In this document: positions 5,380 to 11,459 of the stretch, piece by piece | How the letters are laid out: each line of letters starts with the position of its first letter | How positions within the stretch are numbered: position 1 is the first letter of the stretch | Origin: an uncultured beta proteobacterium | GTDB lineage: Bacteria > Pseudomonadota > Gammaproteobacteria > Burkholderiales > Burkholderiaceae_C | Length of the DNA stretch: 11,459 nt | Direction: 5' to 3' | Assembly: GCA_903834645.1 (NCBI GenBank) | Contig: CAILKA010000578.1 | Span: 1 to 11,459 of the forward strand | Program-made: the position numbers and the translations under genes | Notes under the pieces: model-generated | Databases searched by the model: none | Seen by the model: the letters and a program-made list of their open reading frames with translations, nothing else | What the model was told of the DNA's origin: nothing

Positions 5380-6923
5380 ACCGCGGGTTCGACTCCACGA
5401 TGGGCGAGCTCATCGTCACGGCGCTGGGCCGCTACCCGGGGCGCACCGCGTTCCTGAACCCTGACGGGCGCCCCTGCAGCTACCGGCGCGTGGCGCAGGA
5501 GATCGCGCACACGCAACGCTGGCTGGCTGCCCAGGGCATCGCCGCGGGCGAGTCGGTGGCCCAGCTGTGCGCCAACCGCTCGGAGATCTTCTCGGTGATG
5601 GGGGCCTGCTACCTCGGCGGCTATCGCTCGGTGGCGCTGTCGCCCACGACCAGCGTGGAGGACCTCGCCTACATCCTCGACCACTCCGAGGCCCGGGTGC
5701 TCATCACCGACCGGCTGCACCTGGCACGTGCGAGCCAGGCCGTGGCTGCTTGCGGTCGCGAGCTGGCCATCGCCTGCCATGACGCCGAGCCGGGGCCGGC
5801 CCACCTGTGGGAAGGGCTCGACGAGGAGGCTGCGCCGCAGCTCGTCAACCGCGCGGCCGCCGACGACATCGTGCGCCTCATCTACACCGGCGGCACCACC
5901 GGGCGCCCGAAGGGCGTGATGGGCAGCAGCGGCTCGCTGGCCCTCAACGCGATGCTGCGCATGGCCGGTCACGACTGGTCGGGCATGCGGCTGCTGTGCT
6001 CCACGCCGCTGTCACACGCGGCGGGCGCGATGATCGTGCCGGTGCTGTGGCACGGCGGCACGATCGTCATGCAAGACGGCTTCGACCCGGCCCGCCTGAT
6101 CGAGCAGGTGCTGCGCGGCGAGGCCGACGCGATCTACGTCGTGCCCACCATGCTGTACCGCCTGCTCGACCACCCCCGCGTGGGCGAGATCGCGGGCCGG
6201 CTGCGGATGATCATGTACGGCGCGGCCCCGGCTTCGCCGGCGCGGCTGCGCGAGGCGCGCGAGCGCTTCGGACCGATCCTCACCCAGCACTACGGCCTCA
6301 CCGAGGCGCCCAGCACGATCCTGAACCTCAATGAAGCCGATCACCAGGACGACACCCTCCTGGCCTCGGCCGGCAAGCCCTACCCGGGCATCGCCGTCCA
6401 GCTGCTCGATCCTCAAGGCCGGGTGGTGGCGCCCGGAGAAGTGGGCGAGATCTGCGTGCGCGGGCCGCTTCTGATGTCGGGCTACTGGAAGGACCCCGAG
6501 CTCACGCAGCGCTCCTTCGTCGACGGGTGGCTGCGCTCGGGCGACCTCGCCTACCAGGACCCGCGCGGCTACTACTACATCGTCGACCGTGCCAAGGACA
6601 TGATCGTCAGCGGCGGCTTCAACGTCTATCCCAAGGAGGTGGAAGACGTGATCGCCCAGCACCCTGCGGTGGCGGCCGTGGCCGTCATCGGAGTGCCCGA
6701 CCCGCTGTGGGGAGAGGCCGTGAAGGCGATCGTCGTATGCCGGGCGGGTGAGCAGGTGCAGGCGCGCACGCTCGTGGAGCTCGTGCGGGCGCGCAAGGGC
6801 CCCGTGATGGCGCCCAAGTCGGTCGACTTCGTGGCCGAGCTGCCGCAGACGGGGCTGGGCAAGGTCGACAAGAAGGCGCTGCGTTCCCGTTACTGGACCG
6901 ACACGACTCGAAGTGTCAACTGA
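5376..6923 (+). CDS. AMP-forming acyl-CoA synthetase/ligase (ANL superfamily)
   Basis: This 515-residue adenylate-forming enzyme makes an acyl-AMP and then an acyl-CoA from a free carboxylic acid, ATP and CoA. Core motifs in order: YTGGTTGRPKG phosphate loop (170-180), YGAAP (281-285), QHYGLTEAP (304-312), GYWKDPELT (369-377), SGDLAYQD (388-395) with the ribose-binding Asp390, the hinge DRAKDMIVSGGFNVYPKEVE (404-423), and the C-terminal PQTGLGKVDKKALR (490-503) with catalytic Lys496. It resembles the medium/long-chain and aryl-acid ligase group, but the acid cannot be named. The start overlaps the upstream TGA by 4 bp (ATGA), preceded by a run of seven G that could serve as ribosome binding site. 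In context it probably activates the imported acid or a later free-acid intermediate. Confidence 0.93.
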   Translation: MNRGFDSTMGELIVTALGRYPGRTAFLNPDGRPCSYRRVAQEIAHTQRWLAAQGIAAGESVAQLCANRSEIFSVMGACYLGGYRSVALSPTTSVEDLAYILDHSEARVLITDRLHLARASQAVAACGRELAIACHDAEPGPAHLWEGLDEEAAPQLVNRAAADDIVRLIYTGGTTGRPKGVMGSSGSLALNAMLRMAGHDWSGMRLLCSTPLSHAAGAMIVPVLWHGGTIVMQDGFDPARLIEQVLRGEADAIYVVPTMLYRLLDHPRVGEIAGRLRMIMYGAAPASPARLREARERFGPILTQHYGLTEAPSTILNLNEADHQDDTLLASAGKPYPGIAVQLLDPQGRVVAPGEVGEICVRGPLLMSGYWKDPELTQRSFVDGWLRSGDLAYQDPRGYYYIVDRAKDMIVSGGFNVYPKEVEDVIAQHPAVAAVAVIGVPDPLWGEAVKAIVVCRAGEQVQARTLVELVRARKGPVMAPKSVDFVAELPQTGLGKVDKKALRSRYWTDTTRSVN

Positions 6924-6943
6924 TCGCATCCCCCCACCCCCGC

Positions 6944-6950
6944 GAGGAGA
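6944..6950 (+). promoter_or_regulatory. Strong Shine-Dalgarno for the Bug receptor gene
   Basis: GAGGAGA is seven bases ahead of ATG 6958. It fixes this start over the in-frame ATG at 6913, which lies inside the preceding ligase gene. A strong site fits the need for a stoichiometric periplasmic receptor made from an otherwise enzymatic operon. Confidence 0.65.
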
Positions 6951-6957
6951 CGTTTCC

Positions 6958-7956
6958 ATGTTCAAGATCCCCATGATCCGCAGAGCCTGGCTCGCCGGCC
7001 TGGCGCTCGCCGCCCTGAGCCCCACCGCTTGGGCCCAGTACCCGGACCGCCCGATCCGTCTGGTCGTGCCGGCTCCGGCGGGCGCCTTCGCCGACATCGT
7101 GGCGCGCGAGTTCGGCGAGCGGCTGTCCAAGGCGGTGCGCCAGCCCGTGGTGATCGACAACAAGGGCGGCGCCAGCGGCGCCATCGCCTACTCCAACGTG
7201 GCGCGCTCCGCGGCCGACGGCTACTCGGTGCTCATCACCAACACCGGACCTTCGGCGATCAACCCCGAGCTCTTCCGGGCGCAGGGCCTCACCTACGACC
7301 CGATCAAGGATTTCGAGCCGATCACGGTGCTGTGCCTGACGCCGGTCACGCTGGTGGTCAAGGGCGACTCGCCCTTCAAGACGCTGGCCGACCTCGTGAG
7401 CTTTGCCAAGGCCAACCCCGACAAGCTCAGCTTCGGCACCACCGGCGCGGGCCAGCTCAACCACCTGTCGGCCGAGTACCTGAATTCGCTGGCCGGCATG
7501 AAGACGGTGCACATCCCCTACACCTCGGGCCCGGCCGTCCTCAACGACGTGCTCGGCGGGCGCGTGGACTACATGTTCTACCCGCCGGCCTCGGCCAAGG
7601 CCTTCATCGCCGACGGCCGCATGCGTGCGCTGGGCGTGACCAGCGGCCGGCGCACGGTGGCGCTGCCCGAGGTGCCCACGCTCGCCGAGCTCGGCTACCC
7701 GGCCTTCGATCTGTCGGCCTGGTTCGGGCTGGCCGTGCCGCGCGGCACCCCGCAAGCCATCATCGATGCGCTGGGCAAGGTGGCACGCGAGATCGCCGCC
7801 GACCCGGGCTATGCGGACAAGCTGCGCCAGCAGGGCATCGATCACGTGGCCCACATGCAGAAGATGACGCATGAGGAGATGCGGCGCTTCCACGTGCGCG
7901 AGGTCGAGCGCTGGACGGAGATCGTCAAGCTCTCGGGTGCCTCGGCGCGCAACTGA
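6958..7956 (+). CDS. Bug/TctC-family periplasmic substrate-binding protein (tripartite tricarboxylate transporter type)
   Basis: This 332-residue exported receptor has a signal peptide with a basic start (MFKIPMIRRAW), a hydrophobic core (LAGLALAALSP) and an AWA cleavage site at residue 26. The mature protein begins QYPDRPIRLVVP, the hallmark of Bug proteins. Asp46 in AGAFADIVAR corresponds to the ligand-contacting loop; VVIDNKGGASG (64-74), FGTTGAGQLNHL and HIPYTSG are further family blocks. Known Bug ligands are mostly small carboxylates such as citrate, glutarate, adipate and terephthalate. The start ATG at 6958 is preceded by GAGGAGA at 6944-6950 with seven bases of spacing, one of the best ribosome sites in the window. 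It lies 34 bp after the ligase gene. No TctA/TctB membrane subunits are in the window, as is common for Bug genes. It suggests that the pathway's substrate is an external carboxylic acid. Confidence 0.93.
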   Translation: MFKIPMIRRAWLAGLALAALSPTAWAQYPDRPIRLVVPAPAGAFADIVAREFGERLSKAVRQPVVIDNKGGASGAIAYSNVARSAADGYSVLITNTGPSAINPELFRAQGLTYDPIKDFEPITVLCLTPVTLVVKGDSPFKTLADLVSFAKANPDKLSFGTTGAGQLNHLSAEYLNSLAGMKTVHIPYTSGPAVLNDVLGGRVDYMFYPPASAKAFIADGRMRALGVTSGRRTVALPEVPTLAELGYPAFDLSAWFGLAVPRGTPQAIIDALGKVAREIAADPGYADKLRQQGIDHVAHMQKMTHEEMRRFHVREVERWTEIVKLSGASARN

Positions 7957-7965
7957 GGCGCTCCC

Positions 7966-9153
7966 GTGGTCTCGGTGATGCGCAGCCGCGAGGCTGCTCC
8001 GGCCTGGATCGTCGGGGCCTTCGAGCACCCGACGCGGCATGCGCCGGACATCTCCACGGCCGAGCTGCATCGCGCCTGTGCCGCCGGCGCGCTGGCCGAT
8101 GCCGGGCTCGGCTTTGCCGACGTCGACGGCTACTTCGGCGGCCGCGACGTGCCGGGCAGCAACGTCAGCTGGTTCATCGACTACCTGAACATCCGGCCGC
8201 GCGTCATCGATGCCACCGACACCGGCGGCTGCTCACCGCTGGCGCACCTGATGCACGCGGCCGATGCGCTGGCCAGCGGCCGCTGCAACGTGGCGCTCAT
8301 CACGCTGGCCGGGCGCCCGCGCAGCGAGGGCATGCGCACGGGCACCGCGCCGCGCCCGGGCGAGCCGGAACGCCCGGACTCGCCCTGGGAGATGCCCTAC
8401 GGCCAGACCATCACGACGCTGTACGCGATGATGGCCGCACGCCACATGCACCGCTTCGGCACCACGGCCGAACAGCTCGCCTGGGTGCGGGTGGCGATGT
8501 CGCAGCACGCACGCCACAACCCGCATGCGATGTACCGCACGCCCGTGAGCGTGCAGGAGGTGCTGGCCTCGCCGCTGGTGGCCCCGCCGCTGCGGCGCCT
8601 GGACTGCTGCGTGATCAGCGACGGCGGCGGCGCGCTCGTCGTGACGCGGCCGGAGATCGCGCGCTCGCTGCCGCGCCCCGGCGTACGGCTCATCGGCGGC
8701 GGCCACACCCTCTACGGGTCGGCCGGCGGTTACTTCGAGCTCACCAGCAGCGGCGCCTCGGTGTCGGGCCCGCAGGCCTTCGAGCAGGCCGGCGTGGGCC
8801 CGCGCGACATCCAGTACGCGTCCATCTACGACAACTTCACCGTGATGGTGCTGATGCAGCTCGAGGACCTGGGCTTTTGCGCCAAGGGCGAGGGCGGGCG
8901 CTTCGTCCAGGACGGGCAGCTCATCTCCGGCGTGGGCAGGCTGCCTGTGAACACCGATGGGGGTGGCCAGTGCAACAACCACCCCACCAATCGCGGCGGC
9001 ATCACCAAGATCATCGAGGCGGTGCGCCAGCTCCGGGGCGAGGCGCATCCGGAACTGCAGGTGAAGGACTGTGCGCTGGCGCTCGCCTGCGGCCCTGGTG
9101 GCTCGGTGAGCAACGGGCACGCGCATGCCACCGTGATCCTCGAGAGGGTCTGA
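7966..9153 (+). CDS. Thiolase-like (SCP-x/lipid-transfer type) protein with atypical nucleophile position
   Basis: This 395-residue protein has a thiolase fold of the kind that pairs with DUF35 proteins. Thiolase features are GALADAGLGFADVDGYFGG (41-59), the nucleophile-elbow region DATDTGGCSPLAHLMHAADA (82-101), SDGGGALVVT (218-227), YDNF (288-291), LPVNTDGGGQCNNHPTNRGG (326-345) with active-site His339, and CGPGGSVSNGHA (375-386) with Cys375. When the nucleophile helix is aligned by its AL.SG end, the catalytic Cys position is Gly88, with Cys89 next to it, so ordinary thiolysis is doubtful. DUF35-paired relatives include benzoylsuccinyl-CoA thiolase (BbsAB) and the steroid side-chain retro-aldolase (Ltp2-ChsH2). 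Here a retro-aldol or thiolytic cleavage of a branched CoA ester is plausible. The start is GTG at 7966, with GAGG at 7955-7958 seven bases upstream; ATG 7978 is an alternative. The gene starts 9 bp after the Bug gene. Confidence 0.88.
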   Translation: MVSVMRSREAAPAWIVGAFEHPTRHAPDISTAELHRACAAGALADAGLGFADVDGYFGGRDVPGSNVSWFIDYLNIRPRVIDATDTGGCSPLAHLMHAADALASGRCNVALITLAGRPRSEGMRTGTAPRPGEPERPDSPWEMPYGQTITTLYAMMAARHMHRFGTTAEQLAWVRVAMSQHARHNPHAMYRTPVSVQEVLASPLVAPPLRRLDCCVISDGGGALVVTRPEIARSLPRPGVRLIGGGHTLYGSAGGYFELTSSGASVSGPQAFEQAGVGPRDIQYASIYDNFTVMVLMQLEDLGFCAKGEGGRFVQDGQLISGVGRLPVNTDGGGQCNNHPTNRGGITKIIEAVRQLRGEAHPELQVKDCALALACGPGGSVSNGHAHATVILERV

Positions 9154-9160
9154 GCACGCC

Positions 9161-9610
9161 ATGGACACCTTGATCGACATGCACCGCCAGGCGGTGCTGG
9201 CACACCCCTCCAGCCAGCCCTTCTGGGACGGTGCGCGCCAGGGGCGCCTGATGCTGCCGCGGTGCCTCGCGTGCGGCCGCTGCCACTGGTATCCGCGCGC
9301 CTTCTGCCCCCTGTGCCAGCAAGGCCCGGTGCGGTGGGAGGATGCCAGCGGCCGGGCCCGGCTGCACGCCTGCACGGGCCTGCTGCGCGATCCTTCCCGC
9401 ACCGTCATGGCTTTCGTCGAACTCGAGGAGGGGCCGCTGATGCTCACCCACCTCGTCGGCCGCGAACTGGCCGACTGGCGCATCGGTGATGCGCTGCAGG
9501 TGGCCTTTCGGGCGCTCGAGACGGGACTGCACCTGCCGGTGTTCCAGGCCCCCGCGGCTGCGCTGCCTGCCGCGCAGCCTGCTCAGGGGGCGTCGGGCTC
9601 GTCTTCGTAG
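9161..9610 (+). CDS. DUF35 zinc-ribbon/OB-fold protein, partner of the thiolase-like enzyme
   Basis: This 149-residue protein has the architecture of DUF35 proteins. A helical N-terminus includes SSQPFWDGARQGRL (17-30). A rubredoxin-like zinc ribbon has Cys35-x2-Cys38 and Cys49-x2-Cys52, all four ligands present. An OB-fold half follows (about 60-120, GRARLHACTGLLRD onward). These proteins bind thiolase-like enzymes and help form the acyl-CoA site; in BbsAB and Ltp2-ChsH2 both subunits are needed. The gene starts 7 bp after the thiolase-like gene, which supports a complex. The last 20 residues (Ala/Pro/Gly/Ser-rich) have no domain character and are encoded partly on DNA that is also the 3' end of the opposite gene. 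It is the last gene of the operon. Confidence 0.92.
   Translation: MDTLIDMHRQAVLAHPSSQPFWDGARQGRLMLPRCLACGRCHWYPRAFCPLCQQGPVRWEDASGRARLHACTGLLRDPSRTVMAFVELEEGPLMLTHLVGRELADWRIGDALQVAFRALETGLHLPVFQAPAAALPAAQPAQGASGSSS
9583..9610. other. Tail-to-tail 28-bp overlap of convergent genes
   Basis: The TAG of the DUF35 gene (9608-9610, plus) lies beyond the stop of the citryl-CoA-lyase-like gene (9583-9585, minus), so both 3' ends share these bases in opposite senses. No stem-loop followed by a T run is visible in or just beyond this region on either strand. Confidence 0.85.
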
Positions 9611-10356
9611 GGGATGCCGGTCTCCACCAGGTGCCAGATGTGGCGCGCGGCAGGCTTGCTGCGCTCCTCCAGGATGTGGCCCACGAGACCGGCGGCCCGG
9701 CTCGTCACGGCCACGCCGCGCAGGATGGGCTGCGGCAGGCCGATCTCGCCCAGCAGGGCGGCGCTGGCGCCGGTGGCGTTGATCGTGAGGTGCCTGCCGT
9801 AGGCGGCGTCCACCGCCTGCGCCAGCGTGTGCAGCGCCTGCACGTGCGAGCCGGCCAGCCCATGCTCGGCCGCCAGCGCGAGCAAGCGCACCGAGCGCGG
9901 ATCGTCGGGCTTGTGGAAGGGGTGACCGAAGCCGTGCACGGGCTGACGCGCCTGGCGGTGGCGCTCGGCCACCGCGCGGGCGCGTGCCGGCATGCCCTCG
10001 GGGGCCGTCCGGATCTCCTCGAGCAGCGCGGCGCAGCCCTCCATCGTGCCGATGAAGGTGCTGCCCACTCCGAGCAAGCCTGCGGCAACGGCCCCTTGCA
10101 GGTTCTCCGGCGCGGAGTGATAGATGAGCCGGGTGGCAATCGCGCTGGGCGTGAGGCCATGCTCCATCAGCGTGACCATCACCGCATCGAGCAGCGCCGT
10201 CTGGCCGCGCGTGGGGCGCCTGCCCGTGAGCTCGAAGTAGAACATCTCGGTGAAGGTGAGGTGGCCGATCAGCTCTTCGACGAGGTCGGCGCCGCGCACG
10301 AAGATGCGGTGCGCATCGGAGTGCGAGATCGAGGTCGTGGGGGTGTTGCCGGACAT
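9583..10356 (-). CDS. Citryl-CoA lyase-like protein (short citrate synthase family)
   Basis: This 257-residue protein is similar to the C-terminal lyase domain of ATP-citrate lyase and to citryl-CoA lyases. Family features are GHLTFTEMFYFELTGRRPT (31-49), EHGLTPSAIATRLIYHSAPE (65-84), a Gly-rich block GLLGVGSTFIGTMEG (93-107), GFGHPFHKPDDPR (142-154) with the active-site His145, and SRAAGLVGHILEE (219-231). The usual catalytic Asp motif (NVD) reads NATGA (193-197), so the Asp of citrate synthase is missing. As I recall, this variant is common in Burkholderiales proteins annotated as citryl-CoA lyase, so that product name is uncertain. A lyase or condensation reaction between acetyl-CoA or another acyl-CoA and an oxo-acid is likely. 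The start ATG at 10356 has GAGG nine bases upstream, within the stop of the preceding synthetase gene, 11 bp away; the longer reading frame to 10857 merely overlaps that gene. Confidence 0.86.
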   Translation of the reverse strand: MSGNTPTTSISHSDAHRIFVRGADLVEELIGHLTFTEMFYFELTGRRPTRGQTALLDAVMVTLMEHGLTPSAIATRLIYHSAPENLQGAVAAGLLGVGSTFIGTMEGCAALLEEIRTAPEGMPARARAVAERHRQARQPVHGFGHPFHKPDDPRSVRLLALAAEHGLAGSHVQALHTLAQAVDAAYGRHLTINATGASAALLGEIGLPQPILRGVAVTSRAAGLVGHILEERSKPAARHIWHLVETGIPYEDEPDAP

Positions 10357-10367
10357 GGCGCGCAGCC

Positions 10368-11459
10368 TCAGCGGGTCGGTTGGAACGATGACAGGTTGCG
10401 GTCCCACAGCCGCGCGCGCTCGGCCTCGGCCCGCGTGCGCAGCTTGTACTTCTCCACCTTCATGCTCAGCGTCAGGGGGAGGTCGGTCACGATCTCCACG
10501 AAGCGCGGCACCATGAAGTAGGAGAGGTTGGAGGCGCAGTGGCGCACGAGGGTCTCCTCGTCGCAGGCGTGGCCTGCGCGCAGCACCACCGACATCGCGA
10601 CCTCGTCTTCCGAGCTCTCGGCGCGCATGGCGTAGACCGCCACGTCCTGCACGGCCGGGTGCGTGCGCACCGCCTCCTCGACCTCGAAGGCGGAGATGTT
10701 CTCGCCGCGCCGGCGGATGGAATCCTTGATGCGATCGGTGAAGTAGAGGTGGCCATCCTCGTCGAGGTAGCCCCGGTCGCCCGTGTGGAACCACAGGTTG
10801 CGCCGGCTGGCCAGCGTCTGCTCGGCGGCCTTGTAGTAGCCGGGCGAGGCCGCCCACGGGATGCGGTTGCGCAGCACGATCTCGCCGGGCGCGCCCGGCG
10901 GCTGCTCGATGTCCTCCTCGTCGACGACACGCACCTCGATGTTCGTGCGCGCGGTGCCGGCCGAGCCGAGCTTGCTGCGGGGGTGGCGCGTGTTGAACGA
11001 GGTGCCCAGGCAGTAGTCGGTCAGGCCGAAGGCGCTCATGAAGGACAGGCCGAAGCGGGCTTCGAAGTCGTGGCCGTAACGGGGGACGGGCACCGCATGA
11101 AAACGGCGCAGCCGGTGCTGCCGATCGGCGGGGCTGCCGGGCTGGGCCCAGAGGAAGTCGACCACGCTGCCGATCGCGTTGGTGACGGTGGCGCCGCTGG
11201 CGCGCACATCGTCCCAGAAGCGGCTGACGGAGAAGCGGTGCGTGAGGGCCATGGCCGATCCTGCGGCCAGGGTCGCCATGGTGCTGCCGAGCAAGGCGTT
11301 GCCGTGGAAGAGCGGCATGAAGACGTAGGCGATGTCCTCGCTCGTGTACTCGTGGTGGTGCGCCACCTCCAGACCCCAGTAGGTGATGTGCGCATGCGGG
11401 AACATGATGGCCTTGGAGGGGCCCGTCGTGCCCGAGGTGTACATCAGCATGGCCAGGTC
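10368..11459 (-). CDS. AMP-forming acyl-CoA synthetase, CaiC-like (5' end beyond right edge)
   Basis: The visible 363 C-terminal residues belong to a second ANL-superfamily ligase; roughly the first 150 residues are outside the window. Counting from the edge, the phosphate loop YTSGTTGPSK is at 7-16, FGLTD (144-148) replaces the usual YGxTE, and NLWFHTGDRGYLDEDGHLYF (221-240) carries the ribose-binding Asp. The hinge is TDRIKDSIRRRGENISAFEV (241-260), and the C-terminal LPLTLSMKVEKYKLR (327-341) carries the catalytic Lys as MK rather than the usual GK. The RRRGENIS hinge is typical of crotonobetaine/carnitine-CoA-ligase-like enzymes. It lies 11 bp upstream of the citryl-CoA-lyase-like gene and is surely co-transcribed with it. 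It activates a carboxylic acid, identity unknown. It differs clearly in motifs from the ligase at 5376-6923, so the two are not a recent duplication. Confidence 0.92.
   Translation of the reverse strand, partial: DLAMLMYTSGTTGPSKAIMFPHAHITYWGLEVAHHHEYTSEDIAYVFMPLFHGNALLGSTMATLAAGSAMALTHRFSVSRFWDDVRASGATVTNAIGSVVDFLWAQPGSPADRQHRLRRFHAVPVPRYGHDFEARFGLSFMSAFGLTDYCLGTSFNTRHPRSKLGSAGTARTNIEVRVVDEEDIEQPPGAPGEIVLRNRIPWAASPGYYKAAEQTLASRRNLWFHTGDRGYLDEDGHLYFTDRIKDSIRRRGENISAFEVEEAVRTHPAVQDVAVYAMRAESSEDEVAMSVVLRAGHACDEETLVRHCASNLSYFMVPRFVEIVTDLPLTLSMKVEKYKLRTRAEAERARLWDRNLSSFQPTR

Noticed and set aside
6012..7184. Minus-strand open frame of 390 codons across the ligase and Bug genes
   Set aside because: It spans two well-supported plus-strand genes and their intergenic gap, and shows no domain signature.
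10357..10857. Longer version of the citryl-CoA-lyase-like protein starting at 10857
   Set aside because: The extension overlaps the acyl-CoA synthetase in another frame and is low-complexity. ATG 10356 has a suitable GAGG site and starts just before the conserved domain.
1..11459. tRNA or rRNA genes, CRISPR arrays, insertion sequences, attachment sites, origins
   Set aside because: None seen on reading the sequence. The window is almost completely filled by metabolic genes with uniform composition.

Overview
The window is a high-GC (roughly 70 %) stretch of catabolic DNA. It most likely comes from a betaproteobacterium of the order Burkholderiales. The reasons are the base composition, the strong GC3 coding bias, the Bug/TctC-type periplasmic receptor (a family greatly expanded in that order), and a short citrate-synthase-like 'citryl-CoA lyase' beside acyl-CoA synthetase genes. 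No tRNA, rRNA, CRISPR, transposase or integrase is visible. Coding density is nearly complete, and no gene-free stretch exceeds about 60 bases.

Layout. Positions 1-389 (minus strand) hold the N-terminal part of an IclR-family regulator cut by the left edge. A short divergent control region rich in GAAC/GTTC half-sites follows. From 441 to 9610 nine plus-strand genes are packed like one operon, with 1-4 bp overlaps or gaps of 7-34 bp: a crotonase-family enzyme, the large subunit of a B12-dependent acyl-CoA mutase, its small B12-binding subunit, a class III (CaiB/BaiF) CoA-transferase, a MeaB/ArgK-type G-protein chaperone, an AMP-forming acyl-CoA synthetase, a Bug-type solute receptor, a thiolase-like protein and its DUF35 zinc-ribbon/OB partner. 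Facing this operon on the minus strand are a citryl-CoA-lyase-like gene (9583-10356) and, upstream of it, a second acyl-CoA synthetase cut by the right edge. The two convergent units overlap tail to tail by 28 bp.

How the genes may work together (inference). A carboxylic acid is captured in the periplasm by the Bug receptor and activated by a ligase or the CoA-transferase. The two-subunit mutase, kept active by its own G protein, rearranges its carbon skeleton. The crotonase-family protein looks more like a decarboxylase of a malonyl-type CoA ester than a hydratase. The thiolase-like/DUF35 pair and the lyase then cleave carbon-carbon bonds. The closest textbook logic is 'substituted succinyl-CoA to substituted malonyl-CoA to decarboxylated acyl-CoA', as in anaerobic alkane degradation, or the small Sbm/YgfD/YgfG/YgfH cluster of E. 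coli.

The most unusual point is the mutase. It keeps the Tyr/Arg pair and the catalytic His of methylmalonyl-CoA mutase at exact spacing, but it has lost several active-site residues that are nearly invariant in known acyl-CoA mutases. Its G protein, crotonase, thiolase and lyase neighbours also each deviate at a key position. The set may be a B12-dependent pathway with an uncharacterised substrate.
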